A stretch of DNA of 64,000 nt from Qipengyuania citrea. GTDB lineage: Bacteria; Pseudomonadota; Alphaproteobacteria; Sphingomonadales; Sphingomonadaceae. Shown here one piece after another: positions 35,859 through 44,612 of the stretch. The position numbers were made by a program, and so were the translations under genes. The first letter of the stretch is position 1. Each line of letters begins with the position of its first letter. The notes under the pieces were generated by a model, which was not told where the DNA came from, ran no database searches, and saw only the letters and a list, made by a program, of their open reading frames with translations. The stretch spans positions 310,001-374,000 of the forward strand of contig NZ_JALJZT010000002.1 in the NCBI RefSeq assembly GCF_024171405.1, written 5' to 3'.

Positions 35859-36311
35859 ATGCGCACATACCTTGTCGTGATGGACGAGACCGAGGAGGCC
35901 AAGCAGGCGCTGCGGTTTGCCTCGCTGCGCGCGCAAAAAACCGGCGGATCGGTGCATATCCTCGCGCTCGTGCCGCAGCAGACCTTCAACGCCTTCGGCG
36001 GAGTCCAGGCGACGATCGAACAGGAAGCGCGCGAACGCGCCGAGGTGATGGCCAATTCCGCCGCGGGCAACATCTTCGCCGAAAGCGGGAAGATGCCCAC
36101 TATCGCGGTGCGGCCGGGATCACCCGCCGATGTCATCCGCAAATATATCGACGAGCACGGCAATATCGCCGCGCTGGTGCTGGCGACGCATGCCGAGGGC
36201 GGCTCGGGCCCGCTGGTGACGCATTTCGCGGCGCATGCGGGGCAATTGCCCTGCCCGCTCTATCTCGTCCCCGGCGGGCTTAGCCGCGAAGACATCGACC
36301 GCCTCGCCTGA
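35859..36311 (+). CDS. Universal stress protein (UspA family)
   Basis: A 150-residue single-domain Usp protein. It starts MRTYLVVMDETEEAKQALRF, typical of the fold. The C-terminal GSGPLVTHFAAHAG approximates, but does not perfectly match, the ATP-binding G-2x-G-9x-G-S/T motif. A GGGGAG ribosome-binding site precedes the ATG. It is divergent from pdhC and convergent with the peroxiredoxin gene, four bases apart. The stress role is inferred from the family. Confidence 0.88.
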   Translation: MRTYLVVMDETEEAKQALRFASLRAQKTGGSVHILALVPQQTFNAFGGVQATIEQEARERAEVMANSAAGNIFAESGKMPTIAVRPGSPADVIRKYIDEHGNIAALVLATHAEGGSGPLVTHFAAHAGQLPCPLYLVPGGLSREDIDRLA

Positions 36312-36315
36312 GCGA

Positions 36316-36837
36316 TCAGGTCAGTGTGCCGCGGGTGGGATAATCCTTGTCCAGCGTGAAGCTGATACCGCTCAGCAGGTCATCGAGATCGGGCCGCGTG
36401 AACGGCGCGTTCTGGACCACGGCGAAATGCAGCGTGCCATCGGGCTTGACCAGGAACAGCCCCGGCTCGGAGAAGATGTCGGGTTCCTCGCTGCCGTCAC
36501 GCTTTTCGCTGATGTAGAGGCCCCATTCGCGCGCCTTGTCCTCGCTCAGCGAATGCGCCAGCGGGACGTCGCCCGTGTCCCATTCCTCATGGCTGACCGC
36601 GGCGCGCTCGGGGCTGTCCATCGACACCGCGAAGACTTTGATGCCCTTGTCGGTGAACTGGTCGAGCTTGCCGCTCAGCTCGGTAAGGTACTTCTTGCAG
36701 ATCGGGCAATGCTTGCCGCGATAGAACACCAGCATGGTGAACGCTTCGGGCTGCTGCTTCGACAGTTCGAAGCGCGCATCGATGGTGAGCGGCAGGTCGA
36801 GATCGGGGACGGTCTGGCCGGGGATAAGCTGGGTCAT
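36316..36837 (-). CDS. Peroxiredoxin-like AhpC/TSA protein
   Basis: A 173-residue thioredoxin-fold protein. The active-site-like motif is FYRGKHCPICKKYLTEL, a CPIC redox pair where classical peroxiredoxins have PxxxTxxC. It starts MTQLIPGQTVPDLDLPL. It is likely a peroxiredoxin-like thiol reductase of the AhpC-TSA superfamily acting in the cytoplasm; exact activity is unknown. A longer frame to 37047 overlaps rnr and is not used. It lies downstream of rnr on the same strand. Confidence 0.83.
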   Translation of the reverse strand: MTQLIPGQTVPDLDLPLTIDARFELSKQQPEAFTMLVFYRGKHCPICKKYLTELSGKLDQFTDKGIKVFAVSMDSPERAAVSHEEWDTGDVPLAHSLSEDKAREWGLYISEKRDGSEEPDIFSEPGLFLVKPDGTLHFAVVQNAPFTRPDLDDLLSGISFTLDKDYPTRGTLT

Positions 36838-36883
36838 GAAGGCTCCTTCACCAACCCAATGAGCAGTCCCCCGGCCCGTTCCG

Positions 36884-39193
36884 TCACTTCTTCTTGCGGC
36901 CCTGGTGGCGGATGTTGCCCGGCCGACCGCGCTTGCCCGCGGGATGCGACTGGCGCGGGGCACCCTGCGCCTTCTTCGGGCCCTTGTTCTGGTGCGTCCG
37001 TTTCTTTTCCGGGGCGCGGTTGCCGCGCGGTTCGATCCCCGCGCCATCGCTGTCGGGCACTTCGAACTTGAGCGCGCCGGTCAGCGCATTGGCTTCGGCA
37101 AGCTTGAGCTTGAGCCGGTCGCCCACCGCATATTCAGTGCCGCTGCGTTCACCGACGAGCTTGCGCGCGCCTTCGTCATAGCTGAAATATTCGCGGCCCA
37201 GCGTGCTAACCGGGACCAGCCCGTCGCCGCCGAGCTGCTCGATCGTGGCGAAGAAGCCGAAGCCCTGCACCCCGGTGATGCGCGTGTCGAAAGTCTCGCC
37301 CACGCGGCCCGAGAGCCAGGCCGCGACATAGCGGTCGATCGTGTCGCGTTCGGCCTCCATCGCGCGGCGTTCGGTCTGGCTGATCGCGTCGGTGATCTGG
37401 TGCAGCGCGGTCTTGTCACGATCGGACAGGCCCGAGCCTTCGGGCAGGTCGACCTTGGGTTTGGGCTGTTCGAGCTTGTAGGCATCGACCAGCGCGCGGT
37501 GCACCAGCAGGTCGGCATAGCGCCGGATCGGCGAGGTGAAATGTGCATAGCTGCCGAGCGAGAGGCCGAAGTGGCCCGCATTCTGCGGCCCGTAGAAGGC
37601 CTGCGTCTGGCTGCGCAGCACCGCTTCCATGATCAGCGCCTTTTCGGCCGGCTCGGAAATGTCCTTGAGCATGCGATTGAACAGGCCCGGCGTGATCACC
37701 TGCCCCAGTGCGAACTTCTTGCCCTGCGTGGCGAGATATTCGCGGAAGGCGAGCAGCTTCTCGCGGCTCGGCTGTTCGTGGACGCGGTAGACCACCGGCG
37801 CGGCCTTGGCCTCGAGCGCCTTGGCCGCCGCGACATTGGCAGCGATCATGAAATCCTCGACCACGCGGTGCGCGTCGAGCCGTTCGCGGATTGCGATCTC
37901 CTCGATCACGCCCTCGTCATTGAGGCGGACCTGCCGTTCGGGCAGTTCGAGATCGAGCGGGTCGCGTGCCTGCCGCGCCTTGAACAGCAGCTTCCACGCG
38001 CCCCACAGGTTCTGCAGATATTCGGGCGCATCGCCCGCATCGATCGCGGCCTGTGCGTCCTCGTAGGCAATGTTCTTCGCCAGCCGGACGATAGCGCGGG
38101 TGAAGCGCCAGTCGCTGACCTTGCCGTGCTTGTCGATGCTTATGTGGCAGGCCATCGCGGCGCGGTCGACATCCTGTTTGAGGCTGCAGACATCGGCGCT
38201 GAGCACTTCGGGGAGCATCGGCACGACGCGGTCGGGGAAATAGACCGAATTGCCGCGCTTGCGCGCCTCGCGGTCGAGATCGCCGCCGGGGCGGACGTAA
38301 TAGCTGACATCGGCAATCGCGATGATCGCGCGGTAACCGCCTTTCCCGTTGGGCTCGGCCCAGATCGCATCGTCATGGTCGCGCGCATCGGCGGGATCGA
38401 TCGCGACGATGGGGACGTCGCGCAAATCCTCGCGATGGTCGGGCGAGAGCGGCAGGTCGACCGCGCGCTCCGCCTCGGCGATGGTTTCGCCCGGGAAAAC
38501 ATGCGGAATGCCGTGCTTGGCGATGGCGATCAGGCTGAACGCCTTGGGCGCCAGCGGATCGCCGATCACCTCGACCACCTTGACCTTCGCGCGGGCGGAT
38601 TTGCCCATGCGCTCGGCCAGCACCAACTCGCCTGCCTGCGCTTCGCCCAGGTCTCCGATCGGCGCACTTTCGCGCACGCGCTTGTCGACCGGAGCGAGCC
38701 AAGGCTTGCCCGCACCATCGAATTCGACGACGCCCATCATGCCTTCGGTGCGCGCGGGAAGCTTCTTCATCGGCGTCGCGCGCCAGCCGTCACCGGTTTC
38801 CTCGTTGCGCGCGAGGATCCGGTCGCCGCGCTTCAGCGCCGCCATCTTGGTCGTTTCGCGCACCACCAGCCGCGGCGGCTTTTCCTTGCTGTCGGGGGCC
38901 CAATTTTCGGGCTCGGCAATTACTTCGCCATCCTCGATCGCGACGACCTTGAGCACGGTCACCTTGGGCACGCCGCCCATCCTGTGATAGGCAGTGCGCT
39001 TGCCGTCGATGAGGCCTTCTTCGGCCATGTCCTTGAGACGCTTTTTCAGCGTGATCTTTTCCTGACCCTTGAGGCCGAAGGCCTTGGCGATTTCGCGCTT
39101 GCCCGCGGGCGTGTCGGAGGTCTGGATAAATTCGAGTATCTGTTCTTTCGACGGCATCCCCTGACGCCGCCGGTTCGTGTTCTGTTTTGTCAT
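36884..39193 (-). CDS. rnr: Ribonuclease R
   Basis: Processive 3'-5' exoribonuclease that degrades structured RNA. The 769-residue protein has an N-terminal helix-turn-helix (MPSKEQILEFIQTSDTPAGK), cold-shock domains, and an RNB catalytic domain with IDPADARDHDDAIWAE (the acidic metal cluster) and SPIRRYADLLVHRAL. A C-terminal S1 domain (about 640-720) and a Lys/Arg-rich tail (KRGRPGNIRHQGRKKK) follow. The start is uncertain: ATG 39193 is used; ATG 39157 (MPSKEQ) is also possible. It is downstream of proS. Confidence 0.95.
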   Translation of the reverse strand: MTKQNTNRRRQGMPSKEQILEFIQTSDTPAGKREIAKAFGLKGQEKITLKKRLKDMAEEGLIDGKRTAYHRMGGVPKVTVLKVVAIEDGEVIAEPENWAPDSKEKPPRLVVRETTKMAALKRGDRILARNEETGDGWRATPMKKLPARTEGMMGVVEFDGAGKPWLAPVDKRVRESAPIGDLGEAQAGELVLAERMGKSARAKVKVVEVIGDPLAPKAFSLIAIAKHGIPHVFPGETIAEAERAVDLPLSPDHREDLRDVPIVAIDPADARDHDDAIWAEPNGKGGYRAIIAIADVSYYVRPGGDLDREARKRGNSVYFPDRVVPMLPEVLSADVCSLKQDVDRAAMACHISIDKHGKVSDWRFTRAIVRLAKNIAYEDAQAAIDAGDAPEYLQNLWGAWKLLFKARQARDPLDLELPERQVRLNDEGVIEEIAIRERLDAHRVVEDFMIAANVAAAKALEAKAAPVVYRVHEQPSREKLLAFREYLATQGKKFALGQVITPGLFNRMLKDISEPAEKALIMEAVLRSQTQAFYGPQNAGHFGLSLGSYAHFTSPIRRYADLLVHRALVDAYKLEQPKPKVDLPEGSGLSDRDKTALHQITDAISQTERRAMEAERDTIDRYVAAWLSGRVGETFDTRITGVQGFGFFATIEQLGGDGLVPVSTLGREYFSYDEGARKLVGERSGTEYAVGDRLKLKLAEANALTGALKFEVPDSDGAGIEPRGNRAPEKKRTHQNKGPKKAQGAPRQSHPAGKRGRPGNIRHQGRKKK

Positions 39194-39235
39194 GCGCGCC
39201 ATATGGGGACGGCAAGCCCCCATGTCACGGGGTGC

Positions 39236-40783
39236 CTAATACGCCTTGGCCAGCAGCACGCGTTCCACTGCGGGTTCGCCGGTGAAGATGCAGACGCCAT
39301 CGACCGCCTCGGCTCCGATCGGCACGTTGCGGATGGTGAGCTTATGCTCCTTCAGCCGCTCGACGACCTTTTCCAGCGACGCGCCCGTGGGCTTGGACCA
39401 TTGCACCTCGACCCAGCCGGGATAGCGCGAGGCGGAGAAGTGCTTTTCCACCTCGGCGAAATCGGTGACTCCGCGGGTGATGTTCGCATCGCGGCGCTCG
39501 GCAGCCTGGGCTAGCAGCACTGCCTGCATGTCGGTGAGGATCGCGGGAATGGCCTCCCCTGCGGCTTCACGCGTCGGGTTCTCGAAGGCGGGCTTGCCGG
39601 TTTCGGCATCCCACAAACGGTCGCGGCGCAGCATGCTGACGACGCCATTGTCCATGTCGCGCCCGCCGACTTCGACGATCACCGGCGCGCCCTTGCGGAC
39701 GTAATCCCAGCGCTTCTGCGCCGCCTTGCCGGGCCGCGTGTCGAGCAGCACGCGGAGCGGTTCGCCAAGCACGCTCTGGCCGGCCAGCGTCGCGCGCAGC
39801 GTCTCGCAATAGTCGATCAGCGCCTGGTCTTCGGGCTTGTCGCGCAGCATCGGCAGGATGACGACCTGCTGCGGCGCGATCTTGGGCGGCAGGCGCAGGC
39901 CGTCGTCGTCGCCATGCGTCATGATGACGCCGCCGACCATCCGCGTCGAAACGCCCCAGCTGGTGGTATGCGCGAGGCTCTCGCCGCCTTCGCGGTTCTG
40001 GTACTTGATCCCCGATGCCTGTGCGAAATTGGTTCCGAGATAGTGGCTGGTGCCCGCCTGCAGCGCCTTGCCGTCCTGCATCATCGCCTCGATCGACCAG
40101 GTCTCGACAGCGCCCGGGAAACGCTCGTTCTCGGGCTTTTCACCGGGCACCACCGCCAGCGCGAGGTCCTCGTCGGCAAAGGCGCGGTAAACCTCGAGCA
40201 TGGTCAGCGTGTGCTCTTTCGCCTCGGCCTCGTCGGCATGCGCGGTATGGCCTTCCTGCCACAGGAATTCGCTCGTGCGCAGGAACATGCGCGTGCGCAT
40301 TTCCCAGCGTACGACATTGGCCCACTGGTTGAGCTTCAGCGGCAGGTCGCGCCAGCTCTGGATCCAGCGCGCCATGGCATCGCCGATGATCGTTTCCGAG
40401 GTCGGGCGCACCACCAGCGGTTCTTCCAGCTTGGCTTCGGGATCGGGGATCAGCCCACCATCCTTGCCCGCGATCAGCCGGTGATGCGTAACCACCGCCA
40501 TTTCCTTGGCGAAGCCTTCGACATGCTGTGCCTCGCGCTCGAAATTGGAGAGCGGGATGAAGATCGGGAAATAGGCGTTTTCATGCCCGGTCGCCTTGAT
40601 CCGGTCGTCGAGCAGCCGCTGCATCCGTTCCCAGATGCCGAAGCCCCACGGGCGGATCACCATGCACCCGCGCACGCCCGATTCCTCGGCCATTTCGGCG
40701 GAGCTGATGACGTCCTGGTACCAGGCGGCGAAATCATCGTCGCGGCGCGTGTTCAAGGCATGGCGGATCTGGGCCACGGTCAA
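39236..40783 (-). CDS. proS: Prolyl-tRNA synthetase, archaeal/eukaryotic (type 3-like)
   Basis: Charges tRNA-Pro. The 515-residue class II synthetase resembles Thermus, archaeal and eukaryotic ProRS rather than the short alphaproteobacterial type: VVRPTSETIIG, RWEMRTRMFLRTSEFLWQEG, HTTSWG, MTHGDD and a C-terminus ending LLAKAY, where the final Tyr is characteristic. The editing insertion of bacterial type 1 is absent. The C-terminal Zn site seen in Thermus is mostly lost (GVCIFTGEPA keeps one Cys). The start is TTG 40783; GTG 40777 is an alternative. rnr follows. Confidence 0.94.
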   Translation of the reverse strand: MTVAQIRHALNTRRDDDFAAWYQDVISSAEMAEESGVRGCMVIRPWGFGIWERMQRLLDDRIKATGHENAYFPIFIPLSNFEREAQHVEGFAKEMAVVTHHRLIAGKDGGLIPDPEAKLEEPLVVRPTSETIIGDAMARWIQSWRDLPLKLNQWANVVRWEMRTRMFLRTSEFLWQEGHTAHADEAEAKEHTLTMLEVYRAFADEDLALAVVPGEKPENERFPGAVETWSIEAMMQDGKALQAGTSHYLGTNFAQASGIKYQNREGGESLAHTTSWGVSTRMVGGVIMTHGDDDGLRLPPKIAPQQVVILPMLRDKPEDQALIDYCETLRATLAGQSVLGEPLRVLLDTRPGKAAQKRWDYVRKGAPVIVEVGGRDMDNGVVSMLRRDRLWDAETGKPAFENPTREAAGEAIPAILTDMQAVLLAQAAERRDANITRGVTDFAEVEKHFSASRYPGWVEVQWSKPTGASLEKVVERLKEHKLTIRNVPIGAEAVDGVCIFTGEPAVERVLLAKAY

Positions 40784-40826
40784 TATCCCGTAATTGCTGG
40801 TCGGAGCGGCGCGCGGGCCGATGCCG

Positions 40827-41369
40827 TCATTTGCTCATCTCGTCCAGCTTCTTCTGCATCGCGGCCATCTGCGCGCGCATTTCGGCAAGGTCGTCGGACT
40901 GTTCGGGCTTGGGGGACTTGGACGCGGCGGGGATGAACGCCTCGGCGGCATTCTGCATCATCTTGAAATTGGCCTCGGCCATTTTCGCAAGCGGATTGGC
41001 TTCGATGCCCTTGGCGAAGGCCGACTGGATCTGTTCGCGGTTGCGGTGCAAATTCGCCATGCTGGCTTCGAGATAGCTCGGCATCATCGCCTGCATCGAA
41101 TTGCCATACATGCTGATCAGGTCGCGCAGGAAGCTGACCGGGAGCATGTGCGTGCCGTGGCTTTCTTCCTCGACGATGATCTGCGTCAGGATGGTATGCG
41201 TGATATCGTCGCCCGACTTGGCATCGAGGACATTGAAGTCGACATTTTCGCGGACCATCTTGGCCAGATCGTCCAGCGTGATGTAGCTGCTCGTATCGGT
41301 GTTGTAGAGCCGCCTGTTGGCGTACTTCTTGATGATGATCGGTTCGCCCTCGGCGGTCCGCTTGGCCAT
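40827..41369 (-). CDS. phaR: Polyhydroxyalkanoate synthesis repressor PhaR
   Basis: Transcriptional repressor that senses PHA granules and controls phasin and PHA genes. The 180-residue protein has the N-terminal PHA-accumulation DNA-binding domain (IIIKKYANRRLYNTDTSSYI) and PHB_acc repeats (LPVSFLRDLISMYGNSM), then a Gln/Met-rich coiled coil at the C-terminus (AEMRAQMAAMQKKLDEMSK). The start is ATG 41369, with GGGGAG upstream. No other PHA gene lies in the window. It is downstream of alr on the same strand with a 75-base gap holding a possible operator. Confidence 0.93.
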   Translation of the reverse strand: MAKRTAEGEPIIIKKYANRRLYNTDTSSYITLDDLAKMVRENVDFNVLDAKSGDDITHTILTQIIVEEESHGTHMLPVSFLRDLISMYGNSMQAMMPSYLEASMANLHRNREQIQSAFAKGIEANPLAKMAEANFKMMQNAAEAFIPAASKSPKPEQSDDLAEMRAQMAAMQKKLDEMSK

Positions 41370-41386
41370 TCTCGCATGCTCCCCAA

Positions 41387-41419
41387 TTGTGCAATGCAAG
41401 ACGCTTAGCACGTGCACAA
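41387..41419. promoter_or_regulatory. TGC/GCA-rich inverted repeat upstream of phaR
   Basis: TTGTGCA (41387-41393) and TGCACAA (41413-41419) form a perfect 7-bp inverted repeat 19 bases apart; the first half continues as TTGTGCAATGCAA, itself nearly palindromic. It lies 18 bases upstream of the phaR ATG. PhaR proteins are known to bind TGC/GCA-containing sites and to repress themselves, so this is a plausible autoregulatory operator. Confidence 0.4.
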
Positions 41420-41444
41420 AGTGCGACGCAACACAGCGCGCCGA

Positions 41445-42479
41445 TCAGCCGAAGCGGTGGCCGAGGATTGTCAGCAATTCATATTGCGAAAGAGTGGTTT
41501 GCCGCGCAGCATCGGGCAGGTGATAGGGCAGCGCGACCCAGTCGCCCTCCCCCACGTCCGGCGCATCGGACAGGTCGAGGACGATCATGTCCATCGACAC
41601 CTTGCCAAGGATCGGCAGGCTGCGCTCGCCATGCGTGAAATGCGCCCCTGCCCAGCTGCGCAGGATGCCATCGGCATAGCCCAGCGACACCACGCCGATG
41701 CGCATGGCGCCGGATGCGGTAAAGGTGGCGTTGTAGCCGACGGTCTCCCCCGCCCCGATCTCGCGGCACTGGATCACCCGCGCTTCGGGATAGGCCACCT
41801 GCTGGATATCGGCTGCCAGTTCGCTGCGCGGGATGCCGCCATAGAGCGACAGTCCGGGGCGGGTCAGATCGAAGGCATAGTCGCGGCCCAGTGCGATGCC
41901 GGCGCTGTTGGCGAGGCTGGCCTCCTTGTAGCGGACCGCGGAGCGGCAGGTGCGGAAGGCGTCCATCTGGCGCGCATTCATCGCGCTGTCCTCGTCGGCG
42001 CAGGCCAAATGGCTCATCAGCACTGCGATCTCGAGCTGCTGGACGGCCGGGTCGGACAGGTCGGCGGGGGATATGCCGAGGCGGTTGATCCCGGTGTCGA
42101 TCATAAGATTGCACAGGCCGCCACCGCTCTCGAGCCACAGGCGCGCCTGCCGCAGGCTGTCGATGACCGGCCTGACCCCTACCGACCGCGCGTAGGCGGC
42201 TTCCCCGGCGTCGATCGGACCATGCAGCACCGCCACCTGCCCGGCCGGGACATGGCGCAGCACGGCGGGCACTTCGCTCCAATGCGCGACGAAGAAATCG
42301 CGGCACCCGGCCTCGCGCAGCACCGGCACGCAGGTCTCGACGCCCAGACCATAGCAATCCGCCTTCACCGCCGCGCCGGCGCGCGCGCTGCCCGACAGCG
42401 CATCGAGCGCGCGCCAGTTATGAGCGAGGGCATCGCGATCGATACGCAGCCGCAGGGTCGGCGGCGGGAGCGTGGTCAT
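41445..42479 (-). CDS. alr: Alanine racemase
   Basis: PLP enzyme converting L- to D-alanine for peptidoglycan. The 344-residue fold-type III enzyme has its PLP Lys in AVKADCYGLG, INRLGI, the PLP-site segment TRPGLSLYGGIP and the second catalytic Tyr region GYNATFTASG/VSLGYADG; the C-terminal beta domain has KVSMDMIVLDL. The start is ATG 42479, seven bases after the MHS-transporter stop. The longer frame to 42626 overlaps that gene. Confidence 0.92.
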   Translation of the reverse strand: MTTLPPPTLRLRIDRDALAHNWRALDALSGSARAGAAVKADCYGLGVETCVPVLREAGCRDFFVAHWSEVPAVLRHVPAGQVAVLHGPIDAGEAAYARSVGVRPVIDSLRQARLWLESGGGLCNLMIDTGINRLGISPADLSDPAVQQLEIAVLMSHLACADEDSAMNARQMDAFRTCRSAVRYKEASLANSAGIALGRDYAFDLTRPGLSLYGGIPRSELAADIQQVAYPEARVIQCREIGAGETVGYNATFTASGAMRIGVVSLGYADGILRSWAGAHFTHGERSLPILGKVSMDMIVLDLSDAPDVGEGDWVALPYHLPDAARQTTLSQYELLTILGHRFG

Positions 42480-42486
42480 CGGCGGC

Positions 42487-44133
42487 TCACGGAAGGACGG
42501 GAGACGCGGGCGGATCCTGCCCGCTGTCTTCGAAATCGCGCGGCGGGCCCTCGGGCAGGCCCCACCACGCCACGACCAGCCCGAAGCCGACCACCACCAT
42601 CGTGTACCACAGCCCCGAATAGGCATTGCCGGTCATCGCCACGATATAGCCCGCGATCAACGGCAGGAAGCCGCCGAGATAGCCCGCCCCGATATGATAG
42701 GGGATCGACATCGAGCTGTAGCGGATCCGCGCGGGGAACATCTCCGACAAAAGCGCGGCGACCGAGCCATAGGTCAGCGCCGACAACAGGCCGAGCACCA
42801 GCAGCAGGCCGATGATCCCGGCGATGCTCGCGAGTGGCGGCGTCTGGCGTTCGAAGGAATAGCCATTGGCTTCTAGCCAGCTCTGGATGATCGCGCGGCG
42901 CGTATCCTCGGGCAAGGCCTCGTAGCCATAGGTTGCGTTGCCGATCGCCAGTTCGGTGCGCGTATCTTCGGTAATGGCATAGGGAACGCCAAGCGCGGTC
43001 AGGTCCTGCAACGCGCGGCCGCAGGCGCTGGCCTGGACCTCGGCGAAGGGATCGTATTCGCATTCGGCTCCGCTGATGGTGACGGGCGCGGCGCGCGCGC
43101 TGTCCTGCAGGCCCGGATTGGCGAGCGCGCCGATCCCCCAGAACACGGGGAACAGCAGCGCAAGCGCGGCGATCGCTCCGATGATGATCGGCTTCTTGCG
43201 CCCCACCCTGTCGGACCATTTCCCGACCACGATGTAGAACCCCATCGACAGCGTGCCCGCGATCAGCAGCATCCATTCGACCACGCCTTCATCCACGCGC
43301 ATCGGTCCGCGCAGGAACGACAGGCCCGAGAAGAAAGCGGTGTACCAGATCGTCGTGAGCACGCCGGTGATGCCGAACAGCGCCACGAAGATGCGCTTGG
43401 GATTGCCCGGATAGGTGAGGCTTTCCTTGAACGGATTGGCGCTGGTTTCGCCTGCGGCCTTCATTGCCTGGAACACCGGACTTTCGGACAGCTTGAGCCG
43501 CATCCAGAGCGAGATGAACAGCAGCACGATCGACAGCAGGAAGGGAATGCGCCAGCCCCATGCGGCGAAATCGTCGGCCGGGATCAGCGCGCGGCAGGCG
43601 ATCACCACTGCGATCGACAGCACGAAACCGCCGACCACGCTGGCCTGGATGAAGCTGGTGTAGAAGCCGCGCTTTTCGGGCGGGGCATGCTCGGCGACAT
43701 AGATCGCTGCGCCGCCATATTCGCCGCCCAGCGCCAGTCCCTGCAGGATGCGCAGGCCGATCACGATCAGCGGCGCGGCGATACCGATGCTTGCCGCGCT
43801 CGGGATCAGGCCAACGCCGGCGGTGGCGATCCCCATCAGCGTCACGGTGATGAGGAAAGTGTATTTGCGCCCCAACCGGTCGCCGAGGAAGCCGAACAGG
43901 ATCGCGCCGAGCGGGCGGAAGCCGAAACCGACCGCGAAACCGGCCCAGACCAGCAGGATTTCCAGCGTCTCGTTATCGCTCGGGAAAAAGGCTGCGCCGA
44001 TCAGCGCGGCGAGCGTGCCGTAGATGAAGAAATCGTACCATTCGAAGATCGTCCCCGCGCTGCTCGCGGCGATGACCAGGCGGATTTCCTTTTCGGACGG
44101 CTCCCTGTGCGGTGTGACGGCACCCTCGGGCAT
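42487..44133 (-). CDS. MFS transporter, metabolite:H+ symporter type, with periplasmic insert
   Basis: A 548-residue major-facilitator transporter of the metabolite:H+ symporter (MHS) type. EWYDFFIYGTLAALIG is the MHS N-terminal signature, and GFLGDRLGRKY and GKWSDRVGRKK are the MFS loop motifs. An insert of about 95 residues (336-432) with two Cys (358 and 371) interrupts the C-terminal half between helices; it is longer than in typical MHS members and is probably extracytoplasmic. The substrate is unknown (organic acids or osmolytes in relatives). GGGAGGGAG precedes ATG 44133. Confidence 0.88.
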   Translation of the reverse strand: MPEGAVTPHREPSEKEIRLVIAASSAGTIFEWYDFFIYGTLAALIGAAFFPSDNETLEILLVWAGFAVGFGFRPLGAILFGFLGDRLGRKYTFLITVTLMGIATAGVGLIPSAASIGIAAPLIVIGLRILQGLALGGEYGGAAIYVAEHAPPEKRGFYTSFIQASVVGGFVLSIAVVIACRALIPADDFAAWGWRIPFLLSIVLLFISLWMRLKLSESPVFQAMKAAGETSANPFKESLTYPGNPKRIFVALFGITGVLTTIWYTAFFSGLSFLRGPMRVDEGVVEWMLLIAGTLSMGFYIVVGKWSDRVGRKKPIIIGAIAALALLFPVFWGIGALANPGLQDSARAAPVTISGAECEYDPFAEVQASACGRALQDLTALGVPYAITEDTRTELAIGNATYGYEALPEDTRRAIIQSWLEANGYSFERQTPPLASIAGIIGLLLVLGLLSALTYGSVAALLSEMFPARIRYSSMSIPYHIGAGYLGGFLPLIAGYIVAMTGNAYSGLWYTMVVVGFGLVVAWWGLPEGPPRDFEDSGQDPPASPVLP

Positions 44134-44177
44134 GTCGCGCTCCCTCCCTCGCGATTGTTCTTGGCGTGAACGCGGGT

Positions 44178-44612
44178 TTAGCGGGGGTCGCGGGGCTTGG
44201 AAAGCGCGTCCAGCGCGGCTCTCCACGGCAAGAGAATCGCCTCGTGACGCCCGCGGTGCGGACGGGCCGGTTCCAGCAGCGCGAGCCGGGGGAGAAGCGA
44301 GCTTGGCGCCTCGCCCTCGAGCCATTCGGTCAGCGACTGCAGGGTGCGCGCGATCGCCGCTGAATCCATGCCGCGCGCCTCGCGCGCGAAAATCGCCGCG
44401 GAGGCCTGGCCCACCGCGCAGGCGGTGACCTTGAGGCCAATGGTTTCGAGCCGGTCACCTTGGCTGGACGACAGGTCGATCACGCTGCCGCAACTGCGCG
44501 AGCGGGCAGTGCCGCATGCAATGGCCGCGGGGTCGTAGGGATAGTCGGCTAGTTCCACCGCCAGGGCGAGCAGCTTGGGCGAATAGAGCGCAGGCGCGCG
44601 GGCTGCCGCCAT
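44178..44612 (-). CDS. NifU/IscU-like iron-sulfur scaffold homologue with incomplete Cys set
   Basis: A 144-residue NifU_N-type protein starting MAAARAPALYSPKLLALAVE. It keeps CGSVIDL (Cys41) and KVTACAVGQASAA (Cys65), the first two scaffold cysteines. At the third position (IscU LHCSIL) it has RHEAILLPW, so the third Cys is Glu. It could be a partial scaffold or a repurposed binding protein. It is coupled to cvpA by a one-base overlap (TGATG) and is not near isc or suf genes. Confidence 0.8.
   Translation of the reverse strand: MAAARAPALYSPKLLALAVELADYPYDPAAIACGTARSRSCGSVIDLSSSQGDRLETIGLKVTACAVGQASAAIFAREARGMDSAAIARTLQSLTEWLEGEAPSSLLPRLALLEPARPHRGRHEAILLPWRAALDALSKPRDPR

Noticed and set aside
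35344-35880. Hairpins in pdhC considered as a transcription terminator
   Set aside because: They lie mid-gene, in frame, with no T run in the direction of transcription; a repeat-element origin fits better.
36905-39514. 869-residue + frame opposite rnr
   Set aside because: Spans the 3' end of proS and all of rnr in antisense; no domain recognised, while RNase R motifs are complete on the other strand.
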